Below, piece after piece: positions 1 through 10,390 of a stretch of 64,000 nt of DNA. Where the stretch lies: positions 733,882 to 797,881 of the forward strand of contig SCFE01000073.1 in NCBI GenBank assembly GCA_004352715.1, read 5' to 3'. The notes under the pieces are model-generated. The model did no database searches. It was not told the DNA's origin and saw nothing but the letters and a program-made list of their open reading frames with translations. Both the position numbers and the translations under genes were made by a program. The DNA comes from Hofstenia miamia (lineage: Eukaryota > Xenacoelomorpha > Acoela). Within the stretch, counting starts at the first letter, position 1, and every line of letters starts with the position of its first letter.

Positions 1-130
1 TGTAATGATTTCATTTAACGACATCATTGTCGTATATGTACAATTTTATAGAAATTTAATGAAATTTATGTATTAGCTATCATCACTACGCTATTTAGAT
101 AAATAAGTTGATATTTTTAACTGAAAGCAG

Positions 131-248
131 TTATAGACCAGCAGATATTACTAAAATGGAGTTACGACTACTAGCATTTCTTGAATTTAACATCAATTTT
201 CCAACACCATTCACTTTCTCATATATTTTCTGCAATGAAAAAACAACG
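131..248 (+). CDS. Cyclin gene, internal exon (end of first cyclin box)
   Basis: First of four visible exons of a cyclin, the regulatory subunit that activates cyclin-dependent kinases. The exon follows a CAG acceptor at 128-130 and ends at a strong GGTAAGT donor (249). It gives one leftover base, then 39 codons ending in phase 0. The peptide includes ADITKMELRLLAFLEFNINF followed by PTPFTF. This fits the last helices of the first cyclin box, where the family pattern is Met-Glu-x-x-x-Leu-x-x-Leu-x-Phe-x-x-x-x-Pro-Thr-x-x-x-Phe. The start codon and most of box 1 must lie upstream of the window. The next exon (3632) enters in phase 0, as required. The cyclin call is firm; the class (A/B, F or J) is not settled. 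Confidence 0.7.
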
Positions 249-297
249 GTAAGTTAGCTTATATTTATTACGCATCCATTTTTCTAGTGACCAAATA

Positions 298-1698
298 CAG
301 TGGCGGTGATAAAGGTTCACACACCTAAAAAATTGGCATTTCAATTAATTGTCGTAGGATTCAGCTATTTTTCTGAGGCAATAATGGTGATCTTTAAAAT
401 GATAAAGAAGTTTTTCTTACAACGTTTGAGCTAATACTTTCCATTTCAAAATTTTTGGGCTGGTAAACAATGTGCACCCACCTGCATATGTTGAACAAAC
501 ATTTTGTTTCAGGAATAAATTATTAGGTTTGGAAATGTAATAAAAATAGAATTTATATACAAAATTAGATAATTAGTACTTTTTAGTGTACATAAACGTC
601 CAAAATCGGCTTCTTTTGGCTTGAAAGATTTGTTAAGATTCTCAATTAATGAGTTTGGAATGTTATGAAATTCCTCTTGGATTGTTTCCCATAATTAAAA
701 AATTTTGAATTATATTTAAATCATTTGACTGAGCCTGCCAATTATACAAGTTTAGGACTCCATTTTGTTCTAGAAAACGCTGAGTTTGTTCAATTTGTGA
801 CATGGTGCACCATCTTGTTGCATAATTTGTCTTCAAGGAATAGCGACATAGTCTCCTTCAATATTTAGATGACTTTGTGACTATCCATGTTGCCATCAAC
901 TTTTACTATTCTTCATTGTCCACAGTATTTGTATACCCCATACCCCACTGTTTTCAGATTGTATTTGGGTGTTCTCTTGAAGCATTACGTGTTCGTTGTA
1001 CATGAGTTCTTTTTCGCCCCTATAGTTAAATTTTGGACTCGTCTGCGTAAGCGATTTTATTCAAATCACTGTTTTCCATAATAACAAAATCGCGACACCA
1101 TTTTATTCTGACATTTCGCTGCTTCGCCGACGACTTGGGGCATTTAACTGCAACTCTGTCTACCAGCGCAGCATTATTGAGGCTCGTTCTGATAGTCCGA
1201 TTGCTGACTTCACTACTTAGTTGGCCTTATGCATGCAATTCATCGTGCATTTAAAGTGCTGCCAATCATTGACGGGCGTCCTGGACTTTTCTTGGGTTAA
1301 GTATTGCCAGCTGCTTTAAAATGATTGACAAAATCGTGAACAGTTAACTTCTTGAAAATCTGTTCAAGTGACAAGTGTGATTTTATTAAATGACCTTTTG
1401 AAGACAATAATACTGATTTGCTGTGATCAGTGAAAAAATTAAATAAAATTGCCAGAAAAAATATGCAACTAAACCTTGTATGCGAACCTTTTTGTTCAGG
1501 AGTGTACACCTGTTGAAATCAAAAATAAACTATAATACGCGTACTGCTATTGTTAACATTTTATTGTTCACCTGAAAAGCAATTAGGCATGTGATATATC
1601 TAATGTAACAAAAATATTGTGACATTGTGAAATATCAGCTTTTGAAGGAACATGATGTTAATTTCATTCAACTGTACGAACCTTTATGGCCGTCACTG
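298..1698 (-). mobile_element. Tc1-like DNA transposon, inactive, in the cyclin intron
   Basis: The ends are inverted copies: CAGTGGCGGTGATAAAGGTT on the left against CAGTGACGGCCATAAAGGTT on the right, each flanked by the TA target duplication (296-297 and 1699-1700). The length of about 1.4 kb is usual for Tc1. A broken transposase reads on the minus strand. Visible pieces, N- to C-terminal, are an HTH-like segment (about 1300-1420), a D-E-S-K segment near 1040 (first catalytic Asp), QQDGAPCH at 798-824 (second Asp) and WQAQSNDLNIIQN near 690-740. Stops and frame changes separate them. The residue normally Glu in Tc1 (P-I-E-N) is Gln here. It lies wholly inside the intron between cyclin exons 131-248 and 3632-3807. 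Confidence 0.85.
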
Positions 1699-3631
1699 TA
1701 AATCACGTCTAAAAATCATTATCTGTATTATCTTTCAACCATATTTATGGTGAATGATAAACCATTTTTAATTTACTGCTTTGAATTATTTGAAACATCG
1801 CTACTAATGGACTTCTAATTGTCCTGTAATGTTAGCAAGGAAAATTTGAATTTGTATATTTTGCGTAATCGTTCGTGAAAGTAATATTAAATTTTTCCTT
1901 AAAGAAAAGGCAACCAATTAATTAAAAGGTTCTGAATTCAATGTATGATTATGTCTTATAATCTGATTTTGTAAATGAAATATTTCCCCAAAATATAGTT
2001 CTAACTTTAATTGTACAAAATTTTTATAAGAATGTTAAGAAAAATTATTAATGTAAAAAGTGACTGACTCGTTTCGTTTAATAGTCCTGCTTACATAACG
2101 AGAAATATGAATAACTGACTATTTATTCAAATGAAAAAAATGGCGTTTTAGGCTTTTTCAAAAACGTGACGTGCTTAGTTTTTTTAGTTATATCGGGATT
2201 ACCTGATGTATTTTATTGGCCCATTTTGAATTTTATAATTCCAGCAAGAAAAATTATTTGTTACAGAACTCGTCCTAATCAATACATAAATTAGCTAAGT
2301 TTTCCACAACACAACGCAGACCCATTATCATTTTCTAAATTCCATGTAAATAATGTTAATTAGGAAATGTATTATGTCATGAAAATGTGAAGCTTTGAGT
2401 TGATTTTTAGTATAATGTCTTGGTCAGACGAAATGTAGTCAATTTTTTATTAACGACAAGTAATGTCATTTAAGTTGATAATATACAGGGTGACCTTAAA
2501 ATATCCACGCTATTTCAATTTTAAAGATTAGATGGCTTAATTTATTTTAACATATACACTATTATTTCCTTCTTTATATGGTTAGATATAACATTCTTTT
2601 CATATCAATAGAATCATGATTAAACTAAGCTTGTGTGATGAAATTAGGCAAAACTATATACTCCGAGTATAAGACTAAGTAATATTTTAAAATTGTTACA
2701 AACCTTTGTTAGGCATAATGGTAATCGATGAATAGATTTATAGATGACGAAATTGTTGACTATTCAAGTAAACTCCAATGCTATCCAATTTTTTCGTATT
2801 AACCTACAGCGCATTATAGAAAAATACAATATGCTTATTCGTTGAAGTCAACTTTCATTTACATACAATAATATATTAGCACAGTATTACGATATGCGAG
2901 TACGCATTCACCAAATCAAAAAAGCAATAGATTATTGAATTCAATTTTAGGTAGACTATGGATGTTGTCGCACTTTTCGAACGATTTCAACAATCCTACT
3001 GCTAATTTTCTTGTATACATATTTTTAGTAAAAACGTTTTCTTTCAAATGAAATATAAATGGAGTTCAGTGATAAAAAATACCAATTTATTTCTTATATT
3101 TTGTGTTTAAGAACTATGAAATTCAAAACTTCTGCAAACTTTTTGTATACTTCATTATATTTTAGATAATTTCCATTTAATTGGATTTTTCAACTTGAAT
3201 AAACCATTATGGTTTGTATGGCCTGATAAAATGGATTTTTATCGATTTTGTAAACTAAACAAACGAGGTTTACTGATCATATTGAGACACAACATTGTTG
3301 TATTCAAGTGAAGAATGTATGAACTCTGGAGAAATTATAGCAATTGTGCTGTAAAACTTTAATTTTTGTCTTTTAATCGCATTTCATTTGATGCTCGAAA
3401 TTCCTTAGTGATTCCTGGATTGTATTGAACTCTATTATTTATATCGGTTTACAACATTTTATTTCTATAGATGCTTCGCGATGTAATTACAGAAAACAAC
3501 TCTGTGCGATATATAAATTGTTATTGAAGCCATTTTCACAATTTTTTACTTAAATCTTTTTAAAGTCGTGTAAAAATGTGGTCTAAATATGTGTGTTAAC
3601 CTCACTATATTACTCAAATATACGAATTTAG
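1699..3631 (+). other. Remainder of cyclin intron, AT-rich, no gene seen
   Basis: Intron sequence between the Tc1 element and the next cyclin exon. There is no reading frame with recognisable content on either strand. A short match to the end of the mariner-like element at 5104 (ACAGGGTGA then CTTAAA) occurs at about 2486 without a partner. The intron ends at the acceptor TTTAG (3627-3631). Confidence 0.5.
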
Positions 3632-3807
3632 ACGCGGCATTTAGTAAGTTATATCATCGAATTAAGCATGTGCGATAGTGTCTATCAGTTCTTTCTTCCA
3701 TCTGTAATCGTTGCCAGTTCATTATATTGTGCCAAAATTTTATTGTCTGGTGATGGACGAAAAACTCTGTTGACCAATCAGCTCGACATATCGTGTGCAA
3801 TAACAGG
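3632..3807 (+). CDS. Cyclin gene, exon encoding start of second cyclin box
   Basis: This 176-nt exon lies between an AATTTAG acceptor and a GGTAAGC donor. It enters in phase 0, matching the exit of exon 131-248, and leaves in phase 2. The peptide begins TRHLVSYIIELSMCDSVYQF, then FLPSVIVASSLYCAKILL and a tail ending in ISCAITG. The pattern leu-x-x-Tyr-ile-x-Glu-Leu-Ser, then x-x-Pro-Ser-x-x-x-Ala-x-x-x-x-x-Ala, is the classic opening of the cyclin C-terminal domain, here with Val for the first Ala. In cyclins this domain packs behind the kinase-binding box and often holds binding sites for partners. Together with the Thr-Gly-Tyr and Pro-Cys-Val motifs of the next exon it resembles A/B-type cyclins, with cyclin F or J not excluded. 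Confidence 0.75.
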
Positions 3808-3898
3808 GTAAGCAGTGCTTTTAAGTTTAATCGTCAAGTCATCTAATGCTCATTATTAATGTAATAAAAACCCATCAAACCAAAATGTCTATTTTTAG

Positions 3899-4061
3899 CT
3901 ATGGGTCTCAAACTCTTTGGCCATGCGTATCTCGATTGTTTGAATTAGTTTCAAATGCTGCCTCTAGTCCCATTCAAGTAAGTAGTTTGTTTCATCTTAA
4001 CTAAATGTGTTTTTTAAAAATGAATTAATGCCTTTCTCAGGGGATACTCATAAATGGGTAG
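3899..4061 (+). CDS. Cyclin gene, last two exons (3899-3977 and 4041-4061)
   Basis: Exon 3899-3977 starts after TTTTTAG, supplies the one base needed to finish the Gly codon split at 3807, and encodes YGSQTLWPCVSRLFELVSNA plus ASSPIQ, the final helices of the second cyclin box (Tyr ... Leu-x-Pro-Cys ... Leu). It ends in phase 0 at a GTAAGT donor. A short last exon begins after TTTCTCAG at 4041 and adds GILING before TAG at 4059-4061. The 91-nt (3808-3898) and 63-nt (3978-4040) introns are small beside the 3.4-kb one upstream. Reading through the donor at 3978 gives a stop a few codons later, so an alternative C-terminus is possible. No strong poly(A) signal is near; AATAAA occurs at about 4508. 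Confidence 0.65.
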
Positions 4062-5103
4062 ATAGGATTGCAAAGTTTTTGCAACGATTAACTGGGGCGC
4101 ACTATTATTTCCTGGTCAGTTTTTGTGACAGGTGATATTTATTTATTAATCAATAGTATTTTTATTTTCATTTTAATTGCAATTTTTGGTAAACCAATTA
4201 AGCTATCGTTAAATTCATTTGATGATTAATTTTTTTATTTTCATGTTATTCTTGTTCTTGTTCATTCTAATAATGTAATATTGAATTAAATTTGCATGTG
4301 TAAAAGATAGAATATAAAATTGCAGGTTTTTACTTATTAAGTTACATTTAATGTTTTCTATATTTTATTAACGCATATGAGCCAACAATTGGAAAATATT
4401 GATATCATATAGTTGTTTTGTTAATGAAGAATTATCTATTTCATTGGTAATGTATGTTGCTATCATGTAGGTTATAGAGGTCATTTTCAGGGCCAAAAGT
4501 ATAGCGCAATAAAATATGAAATAATACATTGTCAGAAAATAATTAACATCAAAGAAATATTAAAAGTAACAGCCTTCGTTTTACATAATTGGCGCTTTCT
4601 TTATTTGCTGACTTAAACATTAGATTACGTTTTGCGCCATACTTGACCCTGTATCTTCGGGTACTGCAAAAACACATGGTATTATATTATAATCATTGTA
4701 ATATGGAAGAAATACTCTATATCGTACCATTTATTAATTATAGGTTATGAAATTTTCAATTTCAACTATTTTCACGCAAAATATTCTTCCTACGAATTCC
4801 TAAGAAATTTTTCAAAACTGTTACCTTCACAGGCCCACAATACAGAAAGTTGTAGACAGATGAATAGATACAAGTCATATTATGTTGAATAGTGCAATAC
4901 ATCCCTGTGTTTTTATTAAGCATGCATAGGAACTAAAATATACTCATTTGTGGTAGTCAGGTACCCTACTATACAAAATCAAGTTGTTAGAATATTTTAA
5001 AATAATTTTGACCTACGTTTTATCCAAATTTTTAGTTTGTAACGAAAATGTAGCAAGCGTGAGATTAGGATCAATGCTACTTTTATGTCCGTTTCTTGTA
5101 ATA
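4062..5103 (+). other. Cyclin 3' flank, no gene recognised
   Basis: AT-rich sequence after the cyclin stop, probably 3' UTR followed by intergenic DNA. AATAAAATA at about 4508 could act as a poly(A) signal. A reading frame near 4984-5175 runs into the terminal repeat of the next transposon and is not a gene. Confidence 0.4.
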
Positions 5104-6210
5104 CAGGGTGATTCTAAAGTAACATACACATTTATATCCAGCATAAATTTTTATTCAATACAGGTGACCCGTTAAAGATATAAGGAAAACATCAACAATG
5201 TATTAGCATTTTATGTAGTTATGAAATAATGCTACCAACATTTACTGTATTTGCATTATATACACACTTATACGAGTAAGTGATTTCTGCCTGTCAGTAT
5301 TTGTGCAAGTGAATTCTGTTCAGGTGACGCGATTATCAACAGATCAGTGTGTTTTTATTGTGGAGCATTACTTCAAGCTTGGATATTCTAATGTGGCTGT
5401 TCAACGTGCTTTTCGTAATGAATATGGCAAAAATCAAATTGCACCATCAAACAATGCCATTAAGTCACTGATATCCAGATTTCGGCAAACTGGTTCTGCT
5501 GCTGATCTACCCAGATCTGGTAGCCCTTGCACCAGTCAACACAATGTTGAAACTATTGATGGTGCTTTGAATCTAAGCCAGACAATTCCATTCGCCGAGT
5601 CATCCAAGAAGTAAACATTCCCTAGTCAACTGTTAGAAGAATAGCGCGGCAAGTATTGAAGTTTTATCCGTATAAAATCAGCGTTTTGCACGAGTTATCT
5701 GACGCAGCGTGCGGTCAAATGATTGCATTTTCAAGCTGGATGATGAACATCATCGACAATGATGACAATTTCCTGGACAATTGCTTCTTTAGTGATGAAG
5801 CCCATTTCCACCTTGACGGTTATGTCTATAATCAGAATTACCGCTTTTGGGCCAAAGAAAAACCGAATGCTAATTTCACCAAGCCTTTACCCAGTATAAA
5901 AGTAATATTTATGGGGGAGAATTAAAGATAAAGTGTATTGCAATCGTCCCACTACAACTGAGCGGTTGAAGATCGCAATTGAAAATGAAATTTTGATGAA
6001 GATGAGTTAGAACGCGTGTTTAGTAGTTTTTATGATCGTTTGGTGATGTGTGTGGAAAATGGTGGTCGCCATGTTGGTAGCATTATTGCATAACTTTACA
6101 TAAAATGCTAATACATTGTTGATGTTTTCCTTATATCTTTAACGGGTCATCTGTATTGAATAAAAATTTATGCTGGATATAAATGTGTATGTTACTTTAG
6201 AATCACCCTG
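5104..6210 (+). mobile_element. Mariner-like DNA transposon with long terminal inverted repeats
   Basis: A complete element of 1107 bp. The first roughly 140 bases (5104-5245) return as an inverted copy at 6068-6210 with only a handful of differences. Both ends start CAGGGTGATTCTAAAGTAAC and are flanked by TA (5102-5103 and 6211-6212), the Tc1/mariner target duplication. The repeats are far longer than the roughly 30 bp usual for mariner. Their near-identity suggests recent mobility, although the transposase inside is broken and internally deleted, so the copy was probably moved by an enzyme made elsewhere. Confidence 0.9.
5303..6093 (+). pseudogene. Mariner-like transposase, frameshifted and internally deleted
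   Basis: An N-terminal DNA-binding part reads at 5303-5590: LSTDQCVFIVEHYFKLGYSN opens a helix-turn-helix, then an arginine-rich linker and DLPRSGSP, as in mariner-like transposases with this type of N-terminal domain. A frame change near 5590 and a TAG near 5620 break it. The catalytic domain resumes at 5656-5925 with FFSDEAHFHLDG (first catalytic Asp) and NQNYRFWAKEKP. A deletion then joins this to the extreme C-terminus at about 5922-6093 (DKVYCNRPTTTERLK ... CVENGGRH). The middle of the catalytic core, with the second and third acidic residues, is missing. Family identity is clear; activity is excluded. Confidence 0.85.
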
Positions 6211-7046
6211 TATTAGCTGGAAGTTAATTTTTCTTATTGCCTTGTTGTCAAAACGCAAATACGCAAAAGTGACTTGATATACTGCACGCAGAAACATGAC
6301 ACTAATGAACGCACAAATTTCATCAAGGTTAGTTTCAATAAAGTTATTCCATACACTTAATGACTCTCGCGATTGATTGACAGTACAATTATATTGAAAG
6401 TATCGTCTGACTTATTACTTTCCAAGAATCAGTAGAACATATTCTCTGTATGGCATAATGCGTAGCACCTCCGTTTTCTGATTATATTTTCAGCTCTATC
6501 TCGTCCATGATTGTAATCAATAACATGACTGACAATTCATTGTCCCATTTGGTAAAAATGTAAATTTTATTAAACATGGAAAATTACTCCATAGAAGCAT
6601 AAGAATTTGAATGTAATCTCGTCATGTTGAATGACATTCGATTAAGTTTTAAACAAGATTTCAGTATTGGTACTCAGATAAAATCAAAGGAACAAATGCT
6701 AACTGTAGAAATGCAGAAACATCACAGAGACTGTAAATTACAGGAAGCAATAGTAATAGCGGCATCTCATGTTAAATTAAAAAAGCATTTGAACACAGAT
6801 GCTGCACTGGTTCAGGAACCAAACATAGCATGCACATCGGCAAGCGGGCAGAAATACTTGAAATTCCATTAAATCAGTGCGAGTTCATAAAATTATTTAT
6901 AGTAAAATTTCAAAGCGGTTTTGTTTATGTGAGAATTGGCATTTGTCATCAGCGACATTGATTTTATTATAAAACCTACTTCAATGATTTATGCAACTCT
7001 AAAAAAGAATGTTACAAAGATTGCAATGCCTTACTTAGTTCATTAG
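6211..7046 (+). other. Intergenic stretch with one weak frame
   Basis: No recognised gene. An open frame at 6624-6872 (82 codons, starting MLNDIRLSFKQDF) has mixed, protein-like composition but no family match I can name, no good flanking splice signals and nothing joining it to the exons at 7047. It may be a remnant or chance. Confidence 0.25.
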
Positions 7047-7262
7047 GTGGGTCATTTTGTACAATTACGTCGTGCTTTCAAACAAAATTTCTTTGATATG
7101 CACCACAGTAGATCGTGATTTTACGCTCACACTAACATCTGATCAAGTTCGGAAACATTTTTCATCTCCAGGAAGACTCAAGACTAACTTGAACAGCTTA
7201 CTCAATAGAGAATTAGATTTGGTTGGACTTTCACAGCATCACCCAGAAAGTCGACTCGCTAT
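7047..7262 (+). CDS. Candidate exon, unidentified gene
   Basis: This 216-nt stretch follows CATTAG at 7041-7046 and ends at a perfect GTAAGT donor (7263). The open frame enters with one base and reads WVILYNYVVLSNKISLICTT then VDRDFTLTLTSDQVRKHFSS and onward to HHPESRLA, leaving in phase 2. The composition (Arg, Gln, His, Pro, Glu) is more protein-like than surrounding AT-rich translations. The next acceptor is only 38 nt away and the phase matches. I do not recognise the protein. It could be part of a host gene also using 8201-8320, a decayed element, or chance. Confidence 0.35.
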
Positions 7263-7300
7263 GTAAGTTAGGCAAATAATTTGTATTTCTCGTCCATTAG

Positions 7301-7490
7301 TGCAATCCTTGAAGAGTCAGGACTTCTGAAGCTAAAAGTGCTTCATGCCTCAACACTTTGTGAACTCCAGGGAAACATTCGTAATAGTATACACTACATC
7401 AACAACACTGAATGTATTTTCAAAAGCCTTCGCCTCTGCCTTCAAATTAATCGCCATCAAATCAAACAAGTTAAACAAGTTTACCACTTG
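7301..7490 (+). CDS. Candidate exon after a 38-nt intron, end uncertain
   Basis: It follows CCATTAG (7294-7300). Its first base completes the codon left open at 7262, giving Ile. The frame continues AILEESGLLKLKVLHASTLC, then ELQGNIRNSIHY, and stays open to TGA at 7503. Possible donors that leave in phase 0, as the exon at 8201 would need, are weak (7470, 7479, 7491). The joined peptide over 7047-7490 is about 135 residues, without transmembrane segments or a motif I know. Confidence 0.3.
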
Positions 7491-7499
7491 GTCACCTTT

Positions 7500-7515
7500 A
7501 AGTGACTAGTCACTT
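7500..7515. repeat. 16-bp perfect palindrome AAGTGACTAGTCACTT
   Basis: A perfect inverted repeat in a stretch where TCAC and GTCAC recur (7490-7561). Its 12-bp core GTGACTAGTCAC recurs at 20,441-20,452. It may be the tip of a small inverted-repeat element. Confidence 0.5.
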
Positions 7516-8200
7516 TTGGTCGCTTTTTGTTCACTTTTTACTAAAGTAACAGTTTTAGTCACGTTTAGATTTGCAATTAAACAAATTTAAGTCCTTCAAG
7601 AAAAATCAAGTATTAATAAATGAAAAATACCATTTAGGCTGTCGTAATGATTTTTTAATTAAGCGATTTAGAGATTGAAAGGCATTCTTAAAAATTTCTG
7701 CTTTAAAATGAGCTCTTTTGTATTCAAGATTACTTGGTCACTTTGTTTCTTGAATGAATTGGCACTTTAATTAATCTGATTTAAACTTATGCTTTTTGCT
7801 AAATGTTGCTTTCTTTTACTTAAATTTTGATACATGTGAATCATAAAAGTAAAAATTACTTTTTAATTAAAAAGTTTTTTTCACTTGGCATAATTGTCAT
7901 TGAATTAAGTTAAGAATAACATAATATTCTATCAGGCAAGCATAGGATACTGTTTGAAATATTTGATAATGCAAAGCAATCTTGGATTATTTATCAGCTA
8001 ATGAGCATTCTTTAATCTTTTTTTGGAGTGATGTTTAGCTAAATTTTATTCAATCGTTGTTTACTTTTTTTAATAATGGATGGTATTATTATAGGACCAG
8101 TAACGACGCTAATTTCAGAATGTGATGAGTTCTCTGACAATTAGTTACCTAAAATTCATGATTCAATGAATGTTTACTGTTTAATCAATTGAATTGTTAG

Positions 8201-8320
8201 GATGTGTTGGAAGTAGCAACAGGCCCAGGATTTAGGGAAAGTCTGGAACCTCTTCACCCCACCCATCACCCCCATCTAAGAAAAATCACAAAGGCATGTG
8301 CAATAAGACCCCTCATGAAG
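8201..8320 (+). CDS. Candidate 120-nt exon, unidentified gene
   Basis: This follows TTGTTAG and ends at AAG|GTGAAA. It is exactly 40 codons, phase 0 at both ends. It reads DVLEVATGPGFRESLEPLHP then THHPHLRKITKACAIRPLMK. Gly, Pro, His and Arg are unusually frequent for this AT-rich DNA, and the other two frames contain stops. The next plausible acceptor is at about 8790 (TTTTTAG), after which a frame runs some 32 codons to TGA near 8890. This may be one gene with 7047-7490. No function can be given. Confidence 0.35.
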
Positions 8321-8889
8321 GTGAAATCAAAGTACAAAAATATATTGATTTTTAATATTATGTTCTCACAACGCTATACAAATTATGTTTAATGAAATGA
8401 AAAATAATTTACTATTCTCCATTGTCATTGTTGTAAGCAAAAGTTAGATGTTACCTTTTGCATTTCTTCATTTCAAATTTATTCCAAAACGAGAAGAATG
8501 TAAGTCCTATTTGAGATATGAAACTTCCAATTGAAATATTTCAGATGCACCGCAATTTGTTCAAAACGCGAAAATGGTGTCAAAATGCGTTTTCAGTAGG
8601 AGCATACTGCTGCAATTTTGTTTAGTCGTCTAGATGTTATGCAAGCAATGTACATGTATTTGCTAATAACTGTATGTCCCATTTCTCCGAATTAAAAATA
8701 ATAGAAATCTTAAATAGTCTATTTTCAAGACATTAACACGAATTATTTAACCAATTCTTATTCTAATCAAATTTTTAAAAAATATTTTTAGGGAGCGAGG
8801 CAAAAGTACTCCAATTCATCAAGATATTTTGCAGTCAGTAAATTGCAATGTGTAGAAAATCCTCGAATTGAATTTGTTGCTGAATTTTG

Positions 8890-10390
8890 ACATTTTGCGT
8901 AAGCTACATACAATGCAGTTTAATAAGTTTTGTACTTTAGTTATTTCATCATTTAAAGATTTTATTTTTATACATATTTTGATATTTGTTTGCATTTCTC
9001 ATCGCTGAATGCATAGTAAACAATTATTAATTTAGTTCGTTTTTTAACTACATATAAATCCAAGCTCAAAATAAACATTGTTCGTTTGTAATTATAAAAT
9101 TCATGCAGGAATAGAGGCCAACTCAGTCTGATTATAGACAAAATAATTAAGATATTCAAATAGAGTTTGTAAGCTTTTAATTTAATGTCAAGTGCTTCTA
9201 TTTTTAATGTAAATTCTTCGCAATCAAATTGGTTCTTGAATATTTTATACTACTATATTTTAACTGTTTATTTTATGTTCAAATACAGTTAATTTTTGCT
9301 AATTTATAATACAGAGTTCAGTATTATCCTGGTATTATAGTTAGATAATGTTCTTTCTGGTGTAAGGTCACCTAATAGGTATTGTTCTGCTTACGTAAGC
9401 AACGATTTCGTAATGAAACATCATAGAAAATATCAAGACTGAAGTAGGAATTGAATTAAATAATAATTCAAGTTCCTTTTGAAATATGAATTCCTTTATT
9501 TTTTAAATTAAATTGCGTAATTATTAACCTTTTTCATATATATTAATGGAAATGGTTATTTAGTAAAGAAAGATTTTATTTTAACATGCTTCACCAAGTT
9601 ACTGTTATATATAATAAATTTTTATACTCAACTACATTAATCGAATTTTTATAAAAGGCTGACCAATATATTGGAATTTGTGATATGCGGATAGAGCATT
9701 TTTAATGCCGCTTTCGTCTGTACCCGAGCTTTTTGCCAAAACGGTCGTGCTCATGAATGAAAAGTAGTTCAATATAAATTCGAACACACTTCACGATAAT
9801 TATATGTTAATTCTTTCGATATTTTATTTATAGAGTGAGGTGGAAAGCCTATACACCGGACCCTATAATAATAATTCTCAGGCACCCGCTAATGGAAATA
9901 TCTAAAAAATTATATACAATACGTATTCTAAACATTGCAAATTAAGCTACTACTCCTAGGACAGATTCTGGTATTTTATGATAACTCGTATAGTAATGTA
10001 CTTGATATCTTATCCCTTGAAATTTAATTTTTTATTCTGTGATCGCCACGTCAACAGGCTATCATTTGTTGATATTCGTATTAATTTTATACAACAAATT
10101 TCTTGATATCAGCAAAGCTATATTATATAGCCTAGTATAATATTGGGATTCTTGTCTTCTAAACTCATCTGAATTGATGTTTTGGGCATTAATGGCTTGT
10201 AAACAAAAAACAACCTATCATTTGCTACAGTTAATTAATGTTATAAACTCATAGTTATATAATTTTATGTTTTTCTGCAATTCGATATCTCCAATCTGCA
10301 TTCAATTACATATATTCAAATACTAAATGCAATTCATATTAACGAAAATCGCATAAAATATCTTCAATTAAATTATATATATATATATTT
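8890..10390. other. AT-rich intergenic DNA, no gene seen
   Basis: Low-complexity AT-rich sequence. Open frames on either strand are short and have the composition of random AT-rich DNA. No terminal repeats or RNA genes were noticed. It ends in a short TA-repeat run (about 10,375-10,390). Confidence 0.4.

Noticed and set aside
887-1081. Plus-strand frame of 64 codons
   Set aside because: Shadow of the minus-strand Tc1 transposase remnant.
6624-6872. Host gene of 82 codons
   Set aside because: Protein-like composition, but no domain, no good splice signals and no link to nearby exons; kept only as a note.
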